A stretch of 64,000 nucleotides of DNA from Anisakis pegreffii (Eukaryota; Nematoda; Chromadorea; Rhabditida; Anisakidae). The translations under genes were made by a program, and so were the position numbers. This document shows, in pieces, positions 23,201-35,139 of this stretch; within the stretch, counting starts at the first letter, position 1, and the number at the start of each line of letters is the position of its first letter. Under the pieces are notes generated by a model, which saw nothing but the letters and a program-made list of their open reading frames with translations, made no database searches and was not told the origin of the DNA. The stretch spans positions 248,001-312,000 of the forward strand of contig JAPYMA010000216.1 of assembly GCA_035041965.1 (NCBI GenBank). Reading direction: 5' to 3'.

Positions 23201-24946
23201 AAGTTTTTGTCATATTGGAGTGCTGATTTCTGAGCATTTTTTGATGGAAAATGGATGTGCTTGCAAGCGAGAGTTGAGATGGAATTTTGTTCGGAGTGAA
23301 ATGATAAAAGAGGAATGTGATGAATTGCAGATCAACTTCTGTTTTACTTCATCGTTCTGATTCGTTACGGTGAATGCGTTATGCACACAACAATGATCAC
23401 CAGTGACGAAGGTCTCAAAAGTGGCAAACTCGAATTTCCGCATTACATTCAACTTAAATCACTACCGCACGATTTCACTTGCTCGTTGGAAATCTACGCA
23501 CTGGTCAGTTGATTTATATTTTATATGTGCTCTTGAAGTATAAACTTTCATTGCAGAACTTTGAATTTTGACGGAATTTATGAAAGTTTGGCAAAATTGT
23601 TTTCTGAAAACGTCAAGTGTTATGAATCTCTTGGAAGTGTTTGTGTTTTTTGGAATGAATAATCGTTTTGACGAATAGAATTAAGTGAAGGATTCGTTTT
23701 TTGTTCTGTGGAATAATGTTTCCATGAAATATATATTCTGTTACTCATGACTTGTTTAATAGAGATTTTTTCTAAGAGCAATTTTTATTTCAGCGCACTC
23801 ATCGAGAAGTGATAAAACATCACGAAAAATATCGTCTCAAAGGAGCAACTTTGAAGCGAGGCACAAAATCGCCATTGCTAAATGCTGGTATGCAAATTTT
23901 TTGTAACGAGTCAAAGAGCTCGGATAAATTTCATGAAAAGGAGATTTTTTTTGATGAAACAAATTTTCAGCGTTTCTGTCGTCTCCAGGCGGGCCATCAG
24001 CCGAAGTTGATCCATCGTTCCAATTGGTCGGTGGTCTTACGCTGAATATCAATTCGATTCGAAAGAGTAAATTCCAGCTGCTCGATGCAATGTCGCCACT
24101 GGACGGTTCGATCGAAATGAATTTGAAATGTTATGCGGAGGAGAGTGGAACGATTGGACATAAAGCGTTCTTGGTTAGTGATTTTTAATGTTGAAGAGAG
24201 TTTGAATTGAATTGTATTGTATTGTATTATCCGTGTTCAAAGTGTTTATATTTGAATTGGCAACTTTCAGAGTTTGTATCAAGATGTGGAAAATCTGGCA
24301 TCGTGGACACGTTTTTGGTGTGTTCTCAGTGAAGGGCAATTGCGATTTTGGCGGTATCCTGAAGACGAAAACACTAAGGTAGAGCTTCCGTGATGACTCT
24401 AGCAAATTTTGTTTGTTTTCGTTGTGAGCATCAAAATGATTTTGATTATAATCGAAGTAAGGATGTTGACATGAAATGCTTATGGAAAGTGGTATGTGTT
24501 TAAGGTGCCCGTGGTGAGCATCGACCTTCGCACGTGTGCTTGCAATGAAATCAAAGCAGTTCCCGTCGAGAATTGTCCTTACCCGCATTCAATGCAAATA
24601 GACGTTTGGGTACCAAGTGAAGAGCAGGGAAAGCGTGATAAAATAAGGTGAGCATTCTTCTGACATTGGCATTCATTTATCGTTCTTCAATATTGTTTTA
24701 GTTTTCGTTGGGAGGTGTTCGTTGAGACTCAACAAATGCTTGGATTGAGCTTATGAAAGAGAAAATTAATGAGTTGTTATGTTATGCGTCTTGGTGCATT
24801 CGAATTTATTGTGCTTCTTTGAAACTTTTTTAAAATTCATTTGAAGAGTTCTAATGGCGGCTGATCGAAAGGATGAAATGCAAATGTGGCTGAAAGTTTT
24901 GAATGGATCGTTGAGCAATCTGATTCTGTGGAATCCACGACGTTAA
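17226..24946 (+). CDS. ani-1: Anillin (ANI-1-like cytokinesis scaffold), 23 coding exons
   Basis: Anillin links RhoA, actin, non-muscle myosin and septins at the cell cortex and contractile ring. Exons: 17226-17240, 17366-17438, 17629-17819, 17924-18112, 18269-18583, 18774-18935, 19074-19118, 19374-19573, 19833-19941, 20052-20156, 20517-20664, 20764-20834, 21097-21300, 21835-21952, 22087-22174, 22435-22633, 22948-23146, 23331-23503, 23794-23887, 23971-24173, 24271-24378, 24505-24647, 24847-24946 (TAA). All phases agree; total 3252 nt, 1083 aa, close to the C. elegans ANI-1 length. The N-terminus ([18 protein letters not shown]) matches the anillin opening. The Ser-rich middle includes [24 protein letters not shown] and SVSFYRKKK, all anillin landmarks. 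The anillin homology domain starts near residue 660 (coiled [16 protein letters not shown], then [20 protein letters not shown]) and runs to about 960. The C-terminal PH domain ([20 protein letters not shown] to [10 protein letters not shown]) fills the last 115 residues. The short exons joined at 19,941/20,052 and 21,300/21,835 use weaker sites. Confidence 0.93.
20288..20450. mobile_element. Diverged MITE copy inside an anillin intron
   Basis: The ends ACTAGTGATGATA (from 20,289) and TATCATTAGTGA (to 20,449) are imperfect inverted repeats, and TTTGGTCGGAA-type blocks lie inside each end. Layout and terminal sequence match the element at 1594-1780, though strongly diverged. It lies in the intron between the exons ending 20,156 and starting 20,517. 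Confidence 0.42.
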
Positions 24947-27900
24947 TTAGCACTGTGGTGGCAGTGTTTCGATCATCAGCAACTTATTGTTTTGTGTGGA
25001 TCAGAAAAGTTTTGGGAAAACTCTGCAATTTTCTTATGTTGGTTTGCTTACTGATTCCTGCCACATGTCAATTGCAATTGTAAACAATTGAGAATGTTTT
25101 CATTTTATCTGTGTAGTTTTTGAGGTTTTATCTGTGACAATTTTATTGCATACATGTTTCATACGACTTATTTGTATAGTAATATCACTTCCCTTCAATT
25201 TGCTGATATCGCGTTCAGTGTCTAGTATTGAATGTTTATCAACAATTCAATGTTTATCGACGTATTCAATCAACAATTCAACGTTTTTGTTTTAAAACAA
25301 CAATTTTAGCCAATTGTAAATAGTCTTCTAAATAGCGTGCGCTCTTGTGTGATCATATATACATATGTAATGGCTTCAACATTTCACTTTTCTTCTTACA
25401 TTTTCTTTTTCCTCCATAAAAATGTCATTTCTTTTGTTTGAATCGGACTTTACTATGGATTTTTTTCATTCATTGCTTCTTCCCTCGTCGAATTGTGTAT
25501 ATCGCTCCGTCATCGCCAATTCAAGAACAACTCGTTCGTTGTAAACATAAAGAATAATCCGTCAGCCAGAAATAATTGCTCGATGTCGTCGTTCAGTTGC
25601 GATATACCTCCTACTTTGATGAATTTGTGCACTTTCACTCGAATGAATTTCTTCTTTTTTTTCGAGTGTTCGCATGCTCTCTCATTCATTGCTCTTCTGC
25701 GATTTCAAGTAAGCAGTGCGTGTAGTTCGTGCAGAATATGAAAACTTTTGATGATGAAATGTCGAATACTGAGCAAAAGATGTTATCGTACAGTGATTAG
25801 TCTCTTTAATTGATGATTTTCTGATAATCGGCAATCGTTTCGCATCGTTCACCGTTCTATTATTCATTCATTTGTTTTGCACATGCCAGCTATTTTTATG
25901 AACACAAAAATGATCACTTTTTCAAATGAATTAGTCTTTGGGCCCTTTTCAGAGTCATTTATCAGAATGCATCATTTTGACTCATCATTAAAGTTTTGAA
26001 CAGAAATTGAACCTTTGCTTTGAAATTGAATCTATTCCATCGTTCTCGTAATTAGCAAAAATTCTAGTGCAGCTGAGATTATTGCGATTCATTTCGGTCG
26101 TATTGTATTGTTGTTTTATCTTTTTAGGTCTATCGTAAATGTTTTTATTTTTTACTTCATTCAATTTGAACAGATTCTGTTTCAGTATCTCTGTCTATTT
26201 GTCCAATGTCGTTCTACTTCAACTAAAAACGCATTTCGTTTTGCCCATTCAGTTTTTTTCTTTTCTTTTGAACTTTCTTCGCCGATAAATATTAAATTGT
26301 TTTTGTTTTATATGGTATGCGGTGGAACCGCAGTTTACATACACTCAGAATATTGTACAATTCCGACTAGAACACCAATTTTGGGTTGTCATCTAATTGT
26401 ATTCAAGCGAATTGTATTCGTGGACTAAAGTTCCATTGTATTTTTTAATTTAATAGTTTTGCATCTGATCAAATCAGCGTAGTACGTCTGTTATAATAAT
26501 AATAATAATGATGGTAATATATAAAGTTATCGCTTTAGCACTTCAATTGTTATTTCTTTTGTGCATTTCTCGCATTATTTCGTTTGACAATTTCATTTTG
26601 ACTGTGAAAATAATTCAAGTGTAGTCATATCTTTAAAATCTTGTGCTTTATCCTCGACCAATATTAGTTCATCAGTGACATTGATACAATTCGATTTCGA
26701 GCGAAACTCCTCCATACAAGTAGCACTTGAAGACATGAGTTAATATTCGAATTTCTTCAAGTGGAGAAGAAAGGTTTGCTCGAAATCGAATGGTCGCCAG
26801 TCATGTCATTGATTTTATCGAGCGTGAGCCAGTTGCCTAAGATCTGAATGATATCCTATTGATTCCTATCTTTTGTTTGCCCATATCTTTGCCCTGAATG
26901 CGGTTCACTATTCATTTCTGCCCAATCTGTTCTAAAAATATTCATATCGTATTGCACTTATTTTTCGTTTCAGTCAACTTGTCATTCTGTTCTTCGAAAA
27001 AAATCATTTTCTTCCAAAATTGAATCGACCAATTTCACAGTTCAAGGAAAGATGTGTTCTGTTTCTTTGTTAAAACTTCAACCAATATTCCGTGTTATCT
27101 GTCTGCATTTATATTTATTTATAAGTAAAGAATTCATCTCGTGAATGCTTTCATTGATTCGCTACGAACCAACAAATAATAAAGAACTAAATTTATTGGC
27201 TTTCTCGAATTTGCGGAATAAAACTATAAACGAATAATATCAAATACTGATAGTGTTTATTATAATAATATTAGATCTAACAAATCAGCTGTGTATAATG
27301 GAACAGCAGAACTTTTATTATTATTATCACAACATATAAAACTACAAATCCTTTCCCTCATCTGCAACGATAAATAATTGAATAAATAAACGAACAATTA
27401 AGTCAATATCAACCGATCATTCATATACTGGCAATTTGCACATACTAAACATAAATAGAATATGTTGAGTAACTAAACAGCGATTACGATGAGAAGTTGG
27501 CATACAGAGAGAATAAATAAGTGATAAATTCTTCAAAAAACATCAAACTGAAACTTGATAAAACCAAATGAATTTGGCTAAAAATGTTGTTGTTGTTATG
27601 TGTTGCATTTAGTTCACTTACATATTAGGAAATAAACATAAACAAATAGAATAAATGAATTGTAAAACAATACTATGATGATGATTGATTGCAACGGACA
27701 ATCAAACGAACTAATATAATGAATTACCCAAGCAATTGAGATGGGAAAAGAAGACGAAACTGATTCACTCATTTCTTAATAGGGTATTAAAGTTATTGGA
27801 TGTAGTAGCAAATGACACGAAAACACGAACAACCAGCGAACGAACGAACACAAAAAACAGTATGAAGGACTAATTGGTGATGGAAGAGATATTAAGGGTG

Positions 27901-28048
27901 TGGGTAATTGTGATGATGAGAGACGATACACATGACGAGATGTGGATTCAACACTCATAGCTTATCTCATGACACGAACTCATGATAAGGATAAGTCTAC
28001 TATCGCTCTCATCACCATCTTCATCATCACCAAAACGCAGTGTGCTCT
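24947..28048. other. Convergent intergenic region between anillin and aldolase
   Basis: No gene is seen. T-rich open frames (25,493-25,741 and 26,108-26,428, plus strand) are compositional and probably fall in or beyond the anillin 3' UTR. AATAAA occurs near 27,178 and 27,219 on the plus strand. TTTATT, the minus-strand polyadenylation signal, occurs repeatedly around 27,256-27,320. Neither is assigned to a particular transcript end. A short AAT microsatellite is at 26,496-26,509. Confidence 0.5.
26689..26791. repeat. Nested imperfect hairpin, about 103 nt
   Basis: The outer 14 bases ATTCGATTTCGAGC (26,689-26,702) are perfectly complementary to 26,778-26,791. An inner perfect 9-bp stem CACTTGAAG/CTTCAAGTG pairs 26,724-26,732 with 26,755-26,763. 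Partial pairing links the two. It could be a small foldback element or a structured RNA in the 3' intergenic region. Confidence 0.45.
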
Positions 28049-30926
28049 TCAATAAGCATGATTTGCAATGTATAGACTCTGTGCTGCAGCCGCATCAGCG
28101 TCAGTGCCCGTGTATTTGCCTTGAGCCGCCAGACTGTTGGCCTGAGCTCGTTTCATGAACGCGGCTTTGGCCTTGTCGATGTTCTCCTTCTTTCCGCCCC
28201 AAGCGGCCAACGCTGATGCTTGCAGTGCACGACCGTAACTGAACGTTAGCGCCCATGGTTTCGTTCCCTGGAAACCGTCGCACATCGATCATTTATGATC
28301 ATTCTTAGTGCACATCACATACAACTTCATATCCCCTCATCAGCTATTTCCTAACTGCCGTTGTTTTCTAACTTCAATCCGTCTCTCGCAAAAGCCAAAA
28401 GATGTGGCTGATAAGAGAAGAAATGTCATTATTTAGAGTCATTTGCAAATGCAACTTATTCCATTTGCATGTTATGATTACATTTCCGTAATCCACGATT
28501 ATCACCTTGAAGCAATAACAACAGAAACAGACCTTATATTGGTTGATAGCATTCAGATTTGCGGTCGCATCCTCCTCAGACTGTCCACCCGACAAGAACA
28601 CAACACCGGGAACCGCAACGGGTACGGTACGTTGCAAACACGTTACCGTTGCACGTGCGATATCCTCATGCGATACTTTAGGACCCTTGTATTGCATACC
28701 TGAAACAAATTCGACAACTCAACATGGTCGTCTATTCATAATTCTCAAACTTCAAATATACGCAACTGAACAGTAGGACGAATTTTGTACAGAAAGTTTC
28801 GAAAAAAAACGAATTGTAAACTGTTAATTGATGGCTTGAGAGTATAATTGATAGTAGTGGATACCTGGTAAGCACATATTTGGCTTAAGCAACGTTCCCT
28901 CCAGATAGACATGATGATCACTCAAAGCTTTGTAGGTGTACGCCAAAACAGCTTCGGTGATCTTTTGGCATCTAGCGAGGTCGTGCTCTCCGTCTGGAAG
29001 TGTTTCTGGCTCTACGATTGGAACCAATCCGTTCTGTTGACAGATCGACGCATAACGAGCCAACACCTTTAAGCAATTTCCCTTTTCTCTTCCATTGTCA
29101 CAATTGATAAATATACTCTCTTGCCCCCGAATGGAATGCTCTCAGTAACAGCACTTATCAATGCACTATCGTCATACTTTATCGGGCGGGCTCTTTCTCC
29201 GATAAGAATCTTTCGTTGATAACAGATTTGCAATGTGATGCGGTGTAAGGTGGTCATTAAATGATCAAATAAATGTGTAAAATAAACAAAAATGTGGCTG
29301 ATAAGAGAAGAGATGGATGCCATTACTTAGAGTCATTTTCACACATTCAATTTTTTCCGTTTTTCACAAGAACGATAACAATAACAATAACGACAGTGTT
29401 GTTTTATCGTTTTTCATTTCGATGTAAAAAGAAAAATGAACATTTAGTCACAAGATTAATGCAAAGCACACGTACTGCACATGACCGGTGCAGTCAAAGA
29501 AACTATTTACGACTTCAAATTTTTCGACATCAAAAAGGAAGGAAACTTTTCCGTCGGATTCGATTCGAAATCAATGAATATCAAAAGTGAAACAGAAAAA
29601 AGATAGCAACTGGCAAGCACAACAAAATGAATTAATCGCTTACTTCAGCGATCTCGACGAGTGCCATATGACTTGGTGTGGTAGCACTGATCTTATGCAC
29701 ACAACGCCATTTCGCAAATTGTGCACCGTCCTGAAAACAGTTTTGCTATTGCATTAAACGCTATTGTACTCGTTGAACTTTAGTCACTTTACAAAGAATT
29801 ATACGAGTTATTCTTTTTTTGGAAGAATGAGTACTGAATGAGACAAAAAATCGCACGAATGCAAGCATAATCATATTCAGTTCACAACATTACAGAATCT
29901 AAGAAACCTTCTTGTACTGAGCACATCGTGCATTCAGATTGTCAAGACCTTGGGTGGTTCCTTCACCGACAGTTCCAGCCATCGGTACAACACCCATATC
30001 AACCTGAAATGGGGCAACTTCAATTCCACTGACTACTGACCAAAATCTTGCCAGCACTTTTACCATAAAACCAGTGATGAGGTTATTTCCAAATGAGATA
30101 GACAACAGTATACAATATATGTAGCACATTGCATCATACGAATAATTTTCATATGAAAGTTCTGGAGGATATTAAAGTAATTCCATGTAATTCCATGGGG
30201 ATAATGAGCTGAGGATATCGAGTGATCATGATGCTTGAAAGAATTATGTATCCATCATTGCAATAAGAAGTTTCAATGAGAGAATGAATAATTCAAAAGG
30301 CGTAGTATCAACGAACCTTGATACCGGGGATGATTCCCTTCTTTTGGAGTACCTGAACGAATGGGGTTCCATCGTCGGTCTTTTGATAGAACGTCTCGTG
30401 GAACATGATCACGCCAGAGATGTACTTGGATGCTTCGTCAGAGGACGTGAACAGAATCTTCAATCAACTCACATACAACAAACAATATCACATTTCCAAT
30501 CATTCAAATCAAAATAATCTTAAACAGGTGAGTGAATAAGTGCATAAAGATGAACCTGACGGTAGAGACGACGATTCTCTTCGACATTCTCAAGACCGAT
30601 TGGTTTGAGTTTCTTGTCCATGCTACCTAAAGTTCATTTGAACTGATCGAAATTCAACTAACACGAGAATCTGTTGATTATTTTGATAGCTTATCAATAC
30701 ATCCTTCCAAAAATTTATCCATTATTGAGGATAATCGAATGAAATGACTCTTTTCTCTCTAACAATAAGAAACTTCTAGTAAGGATATGATTTCTCAGAA
30801 TTCAAATAACATGCCTGTGCTCTCATCAGCAGCCAGGATACCCTTGCCTGGTGCGACAATAGCGTGAGCGATTTTTCTCAGCTCATCTTCTTGTTCCTTT
30901 GTCAAATATTGTGAGTATGAAGCCAT
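28049..30926 (-). CDS. aldo: Fructose-bisphosphate aldolase, class I, complete
   Basis: Cleaves fructose-1,6-bisphosphate to dihydroxyacetone phosphate and glyceraldehyde-3-phosphate in cytosolic glycolysis. Exons: 30926-30815, 30626-30556, 30457-30317, 30003-29908, 29730-29644, 29066-28865, 28699-28533, 28267-28049 (TGA). They total 1095 nt, 364 aa, the normal length for animal class I aldolases, with all phases agreeing. Family landmarks in order: [14 protein letters not shown] (residues 30-43), [50 protein letters not shown] with the Schiff-base lysine at position 230, [29 protein letters not shown], and the conserved C-terminal tyrosine (ANHAY). The first intron has a GC donor (CAG/GCATGT). 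The ATG lies 19 bases after a TTTAG acceptor (about 30,946-30,950), fitting trans-splicing or a 5' UTR intron. Nematodes often carry two aldolase genes; I cannot say which this is. It is convergent with anillin. Confidence 0.96.
29292..29341. repeat. Short intronic direct repeat within aldolase
   Basis: A block of about 45 bp (ATGTGGCTGATAAGAGAAGA... to TTAGAGTCATTT) in one aldolase intron is repeated with few changes at 28,400-28,446 in another. It explains why open frames on the minus strand share the peptide SSLISHIF. It is a local duplication with no function apparent. Confidence 0.65.
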
Positions 30927-30950
30927 CTCAGAAATTTGGAATACCTAAAC

Positions 30951-33900
30951 AAGTACTCCATCAATTTAATTCGAACATCCTTCCCACGAACGATTATCAA
31001 CTTGGAATTCACGAAAGAGCACCAACAACTTGTAAAACAATACGTGTGGAGTGAGACTCTCAAGTAAGTTTAGGAATTTTTGCATCGGTCAACAAAATGT
31101 GTGACACGATAAGTGGATCTAATTATCTAAAGAGCCTGAATGCTGCAGAGCTTATCATAGTCAGCAGAGTCGTTACAACAGTTGCAAAGTATTAGTTCTA
31201 ATTGAATATTTATACCCGGCAATTTACGGGGGGGGGGGGGAGTGACTGACGATGACTCAGTTGTGGAGTTGACGTGACGGTGAATAATTCACCGAACAAC
31301 ATTATGACGGCGATACTCGATGATGAAATATGACAATGAATGATGAATAAATGTTCCAGAACGGAAGGATGAAACCGAAATGAAATGATTGATATATGAA
31401 TGATGCAAATGTTAATGATGCAAATGAAATGATGCAATATTAATACGTTAATCGCAAGATTATTTGACCCATTCACACAACGGAATAGTATTATGAAACC
31501 GAAGTTCTGTTAAGTATAAGAACCGAACACAAGATGGTGTAAGTAAGTAACAGTGAAACAACACCATAGGCGATATGTGCCGCATGGACGGTCGATAAAA
31601 CCAAACTGGTTGTGTTTGTGTGTTGTGTGTGTGTGAGTGCGATGATGAAAATTTACATTCAAACTCTTATGCTGGCTGCCTCATAGCATTAGGCTTAAAT
31701 ACACCAGTGTTTTTGCTTTCAAATAGATGTACGTGAGCATTGAGAAGAGTGAACTGAAAATGAGATAGCAGCATATCGAATGAGATGAGATATTACCACC
31801 ACATATATCCATCCATCCATCCACACGTTCAGTGTAGGCGAGCTGATGCAATGCAAAAAAGCTTTCGAGCATCCATCCATTCCATCCTTCCCACAAACAG
31901 AATACGTAGAGATATTTGCGTATGTGAGCGCACAGTTTATTTGTTGAAACACACGAAGATACATATGGAGAAGACTGGAAATCTCATTTGCATTTTGAAC
32001 ACATTCACAGGAGGATGTGACTAAAATCGAACTCATTCGCTGAACGTGAAACACTGGACTGCCATGAGTCATCGAAAATACTTCGCAGACAGTTGTATGG
32101 TGTGCGGATTGAGATTCTTAACAGAAAGCATCAATCTGTGAATCTTCTCAGAATTCATTCTTGAGTGCTACTTCCCAACAACAATCCAGGATGCCAACCT
32201 TAGAAAAACTGCGACGTTATACTGTCAAATGCATTTCATTACCACCAATTCCTCATCGCTGATAAATTTCGAAATGATGATGACGAAAGAATGGCGTAAA
32301 ACAAAAGAAGAAGCAAACATGCTGTCAAAAAACAAAAACACTGCAATCATTTTGGAGTGGAAACCCATGTAAGAAACGGACGTGACGCCATTAAGGCACC
32401 AGAAAATGACTGAGCATAGATAACAGATCGTGATAAGTGTGAAATTTGGTGATATAATCTCAAGAATTTGGGACTGAAAAATATATTTTACAATTAAAAA
32501 TATTAGCAAAAAAACAGTCTCGTCATAACTAAAATCGCACCTCAATAGTGTGTTAATATTCCAATGAGATGTTAATCAAAAAATTCAATTCTTTCTCTAA
32601 TTTACTGACGATGACGCGACATTAATAACTTCTGTATTGCGAAACGCTAATGAGAACGTTTCGAAACGACTAACCGAATTAGTCTCGAAATATTTGATTC
32701 AGCACAAATTCACAGTGCCGCGTTTCTCCGCAATGCACCCAAACAATAAACTAACTACAATTCCTCCAATGTAAACGCATGCAATAGCACAGAAACCAGT
32801 TCTTTGCATTATTATTCACTGCACTTGCAATTATTTTCGAACACTTCAATATTATTCATACAAACACAACACAACGGTCTGTTCTTTTCATGCCTGTTTC
32901 TGTGCAAAGACCGCAATTCAGTAGAATCTGTCTTACCCTCTGCCCAACGTGAAGCAATACAGAACTCGATTCATTCGATTCAATCGATTGATTTAGACTA
33001 AAATTTTAAAAAAATTTCCCAAATTCATACCCCACCCCAACATCATCAATATGGATGGAATTTAAAATGAAAAATTAGTTAACTTGGTTAATTCCATGTT
33101 CGTGTATGTTCCAAACGCAAAATCAAACTGGCATACAGTACGAAATGATAAAGAACACACAGAAACTATCATTCATATTATGATTACCATAATTGTCAGA
33201 AAACGTAACGAATCAAATGTTATTCCAAAGATTTAAAAAAATTAAATCGGGATGAGCTATGAAACTGCTCTACTGATTGCTGGCGAATCTCTTTCATTGG
33301 AAACGTATCGGAAGCTTCAGCAAACTGCAATTTAATTGTTGAAAATGCGTTCAACAAATGAAACAATGTATTGTTTCTCACTCAAATCATGGAAGCAAAT
33401 AAATAAAATATTGTTTCTTCACGATTTATCTAACAATCACGTTAAGTAATATTCGACAATAAATTTTTGTGAAGTAGCATTGATTTGATAAGTGTTCAAA
33501 GTGAAGTACACCTTCAAATATTGTGTTATCTACAAAGATGAGGCTGAATACGATCTAACTAACACCCATCTATACAAGAGAACAACTTAACACTAAGGAA
33601 ATGTTGGACTGGAGAAGTAGTCTTAGAATGAGTTTATAAGAATGTTGAGGATAAGCTTTTATAGCTGAGCAGTGCAATATTAAGAATAGATGGGATGCTG
33701 GAAAACAGGTGCTGACTTAAGATCTCATTTCACTCAGAGCCACTTGACGAATGAAAAGAAGAAGAGAACGATCGAAATGATTTGATGAATACAACGGAGT
33801 GATAAGTGCAGGGGCAGCGATAATAACGGTGAGGTTCAGTGCAGAGTTGAGGCTGTAAACTGCAGGATAAAAAAGTTTCTCCTCAACATATCCTGTGATA

Positions 33901-35139
33901 TCTCACGAACAACTTTAATGAGACGTCATAAGATGATCAATTGTCGTTTTGACATCATCGAGCAAATATCGTTGCAACTGGTAATGCTATACTCTTTGCT
34001 GAGTGCTGATGTGAAGTGAGCAGCTAAGCAAGTTCGAATATGACTTCAGTAACAACAAAAACTCGTAAGCAAGACGTTTTCTGCACGTTCGGATCGGAAC
34101 GAAGCAAATAAGTGTTAAATTGTTTGAGTGCACGCAGATGAATACATAAGTGAATTGAATGCGGTACGGAAATTTATATCACGTTAAGGGAATGGTAAAT
34201 GTTCAGTGTCAAACGCTTTTCGAATAGAATTTATCGTTATAACTATTACTTAGAGAATGTTTTGGAATTGAAGATTTGTTCCTGAGAAAATTTCAGCCTT
34301 CATAGGGCTTAGAACGGTAATGAAAGGCGTGAGCAACACATGAACATAAAAGCATTTGCTGAGCATGTTCGATTCAACTGTGGTGCTTAAGAGACAGCTA
34401 GCAAATATAACGTTGCCTTTGTGAGACTATTTTATGGAATTAAGAAGGCGTGACGTGAAGACTGAAACAGAACGAAGACTGCACATAGCATGGATGGAAT
34501 AGAACAAGCGAATACAAACTGAATTAGATGAAGCGAAATTGTATGATACGATAAGGCAAACGAGGTATTGCGCCTATTCAAGCTACACTCTGAAAATTGA
34601 TCGTTGATATGTTGGGCAATGCTCGAGAACGAGGCGAGAGCGAGAGTTTTGAAGAGACTGACGGAGGAGACGATGCTGGATTGGGAATAGGAACAGGAAT
34701 GAGAACGTCGCAGTGCTGCGTTCATTCGAACGAATGATAAAATCTTGGTGGTGAAGCATATTTTATAATTTACGAATAAAATGGTGTAGGGGGAGTAAAG
34801 GCGAGTAAAAATCGATACGGATGGATAAGAGTTGCATGAACGAGTGCATTGAGGGTTGCTGTGAGGATGGATACAAACAACTAAGAAGTGTTTAATAGGA
34901 TCAGTATAAATTGTACTGCATATTGATGATGCTGTTAAAGTTGTGTAATGTGTTCACTCGGTTGTTTTTTTCCGTTGCTATGACTGTTGCTAAGCTTCAC
35001 CTGCTAACTTAACTCTAGCTTCAATTCACCGCACTTCAGCGCTTTTTCAATTACCCAGCAAATCGCAATCAGCATATTCCACAGTGTTGCAATCAACTCT
35101 GCCATCTGTTTTTTAGCATTAAACCCGGTGTGTATAATA
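30951..35139. other. No gene recognised; region 5' of aldolase
   Basis: AT-rich DNA with simple-sequence patches: a run of 13 G at 31,228-31,240, TG repeats near 31,610-31,640, and CATC repeats near 31,805-31,825 and 31,870-31,895. The longest open frames (31,719-32,072 minus; 32,225-32,545 minus; 34,432-34,725 minus) have no splice context or recognisable domain. A 42-codon acidic/Gly-rich plus-strand frame at 34,609-34,737 is noted only as a weak possibility. Confidence 0.5.

Noticed and set aside
26108..26428. 106-codon plus-strand ORF
   Set aside because: Phe/Leu/Ile-rich translation of T-rich DNA downstream of anillin, with no splice signals or homology.
34609..34737. 42-codon acidic plus-strand ORF (LGNARERGESESFEE...)
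   Set aside because: Coding-like composition, but no acceptor, no second exon and no recognised relative. Too weak to list as a gene.
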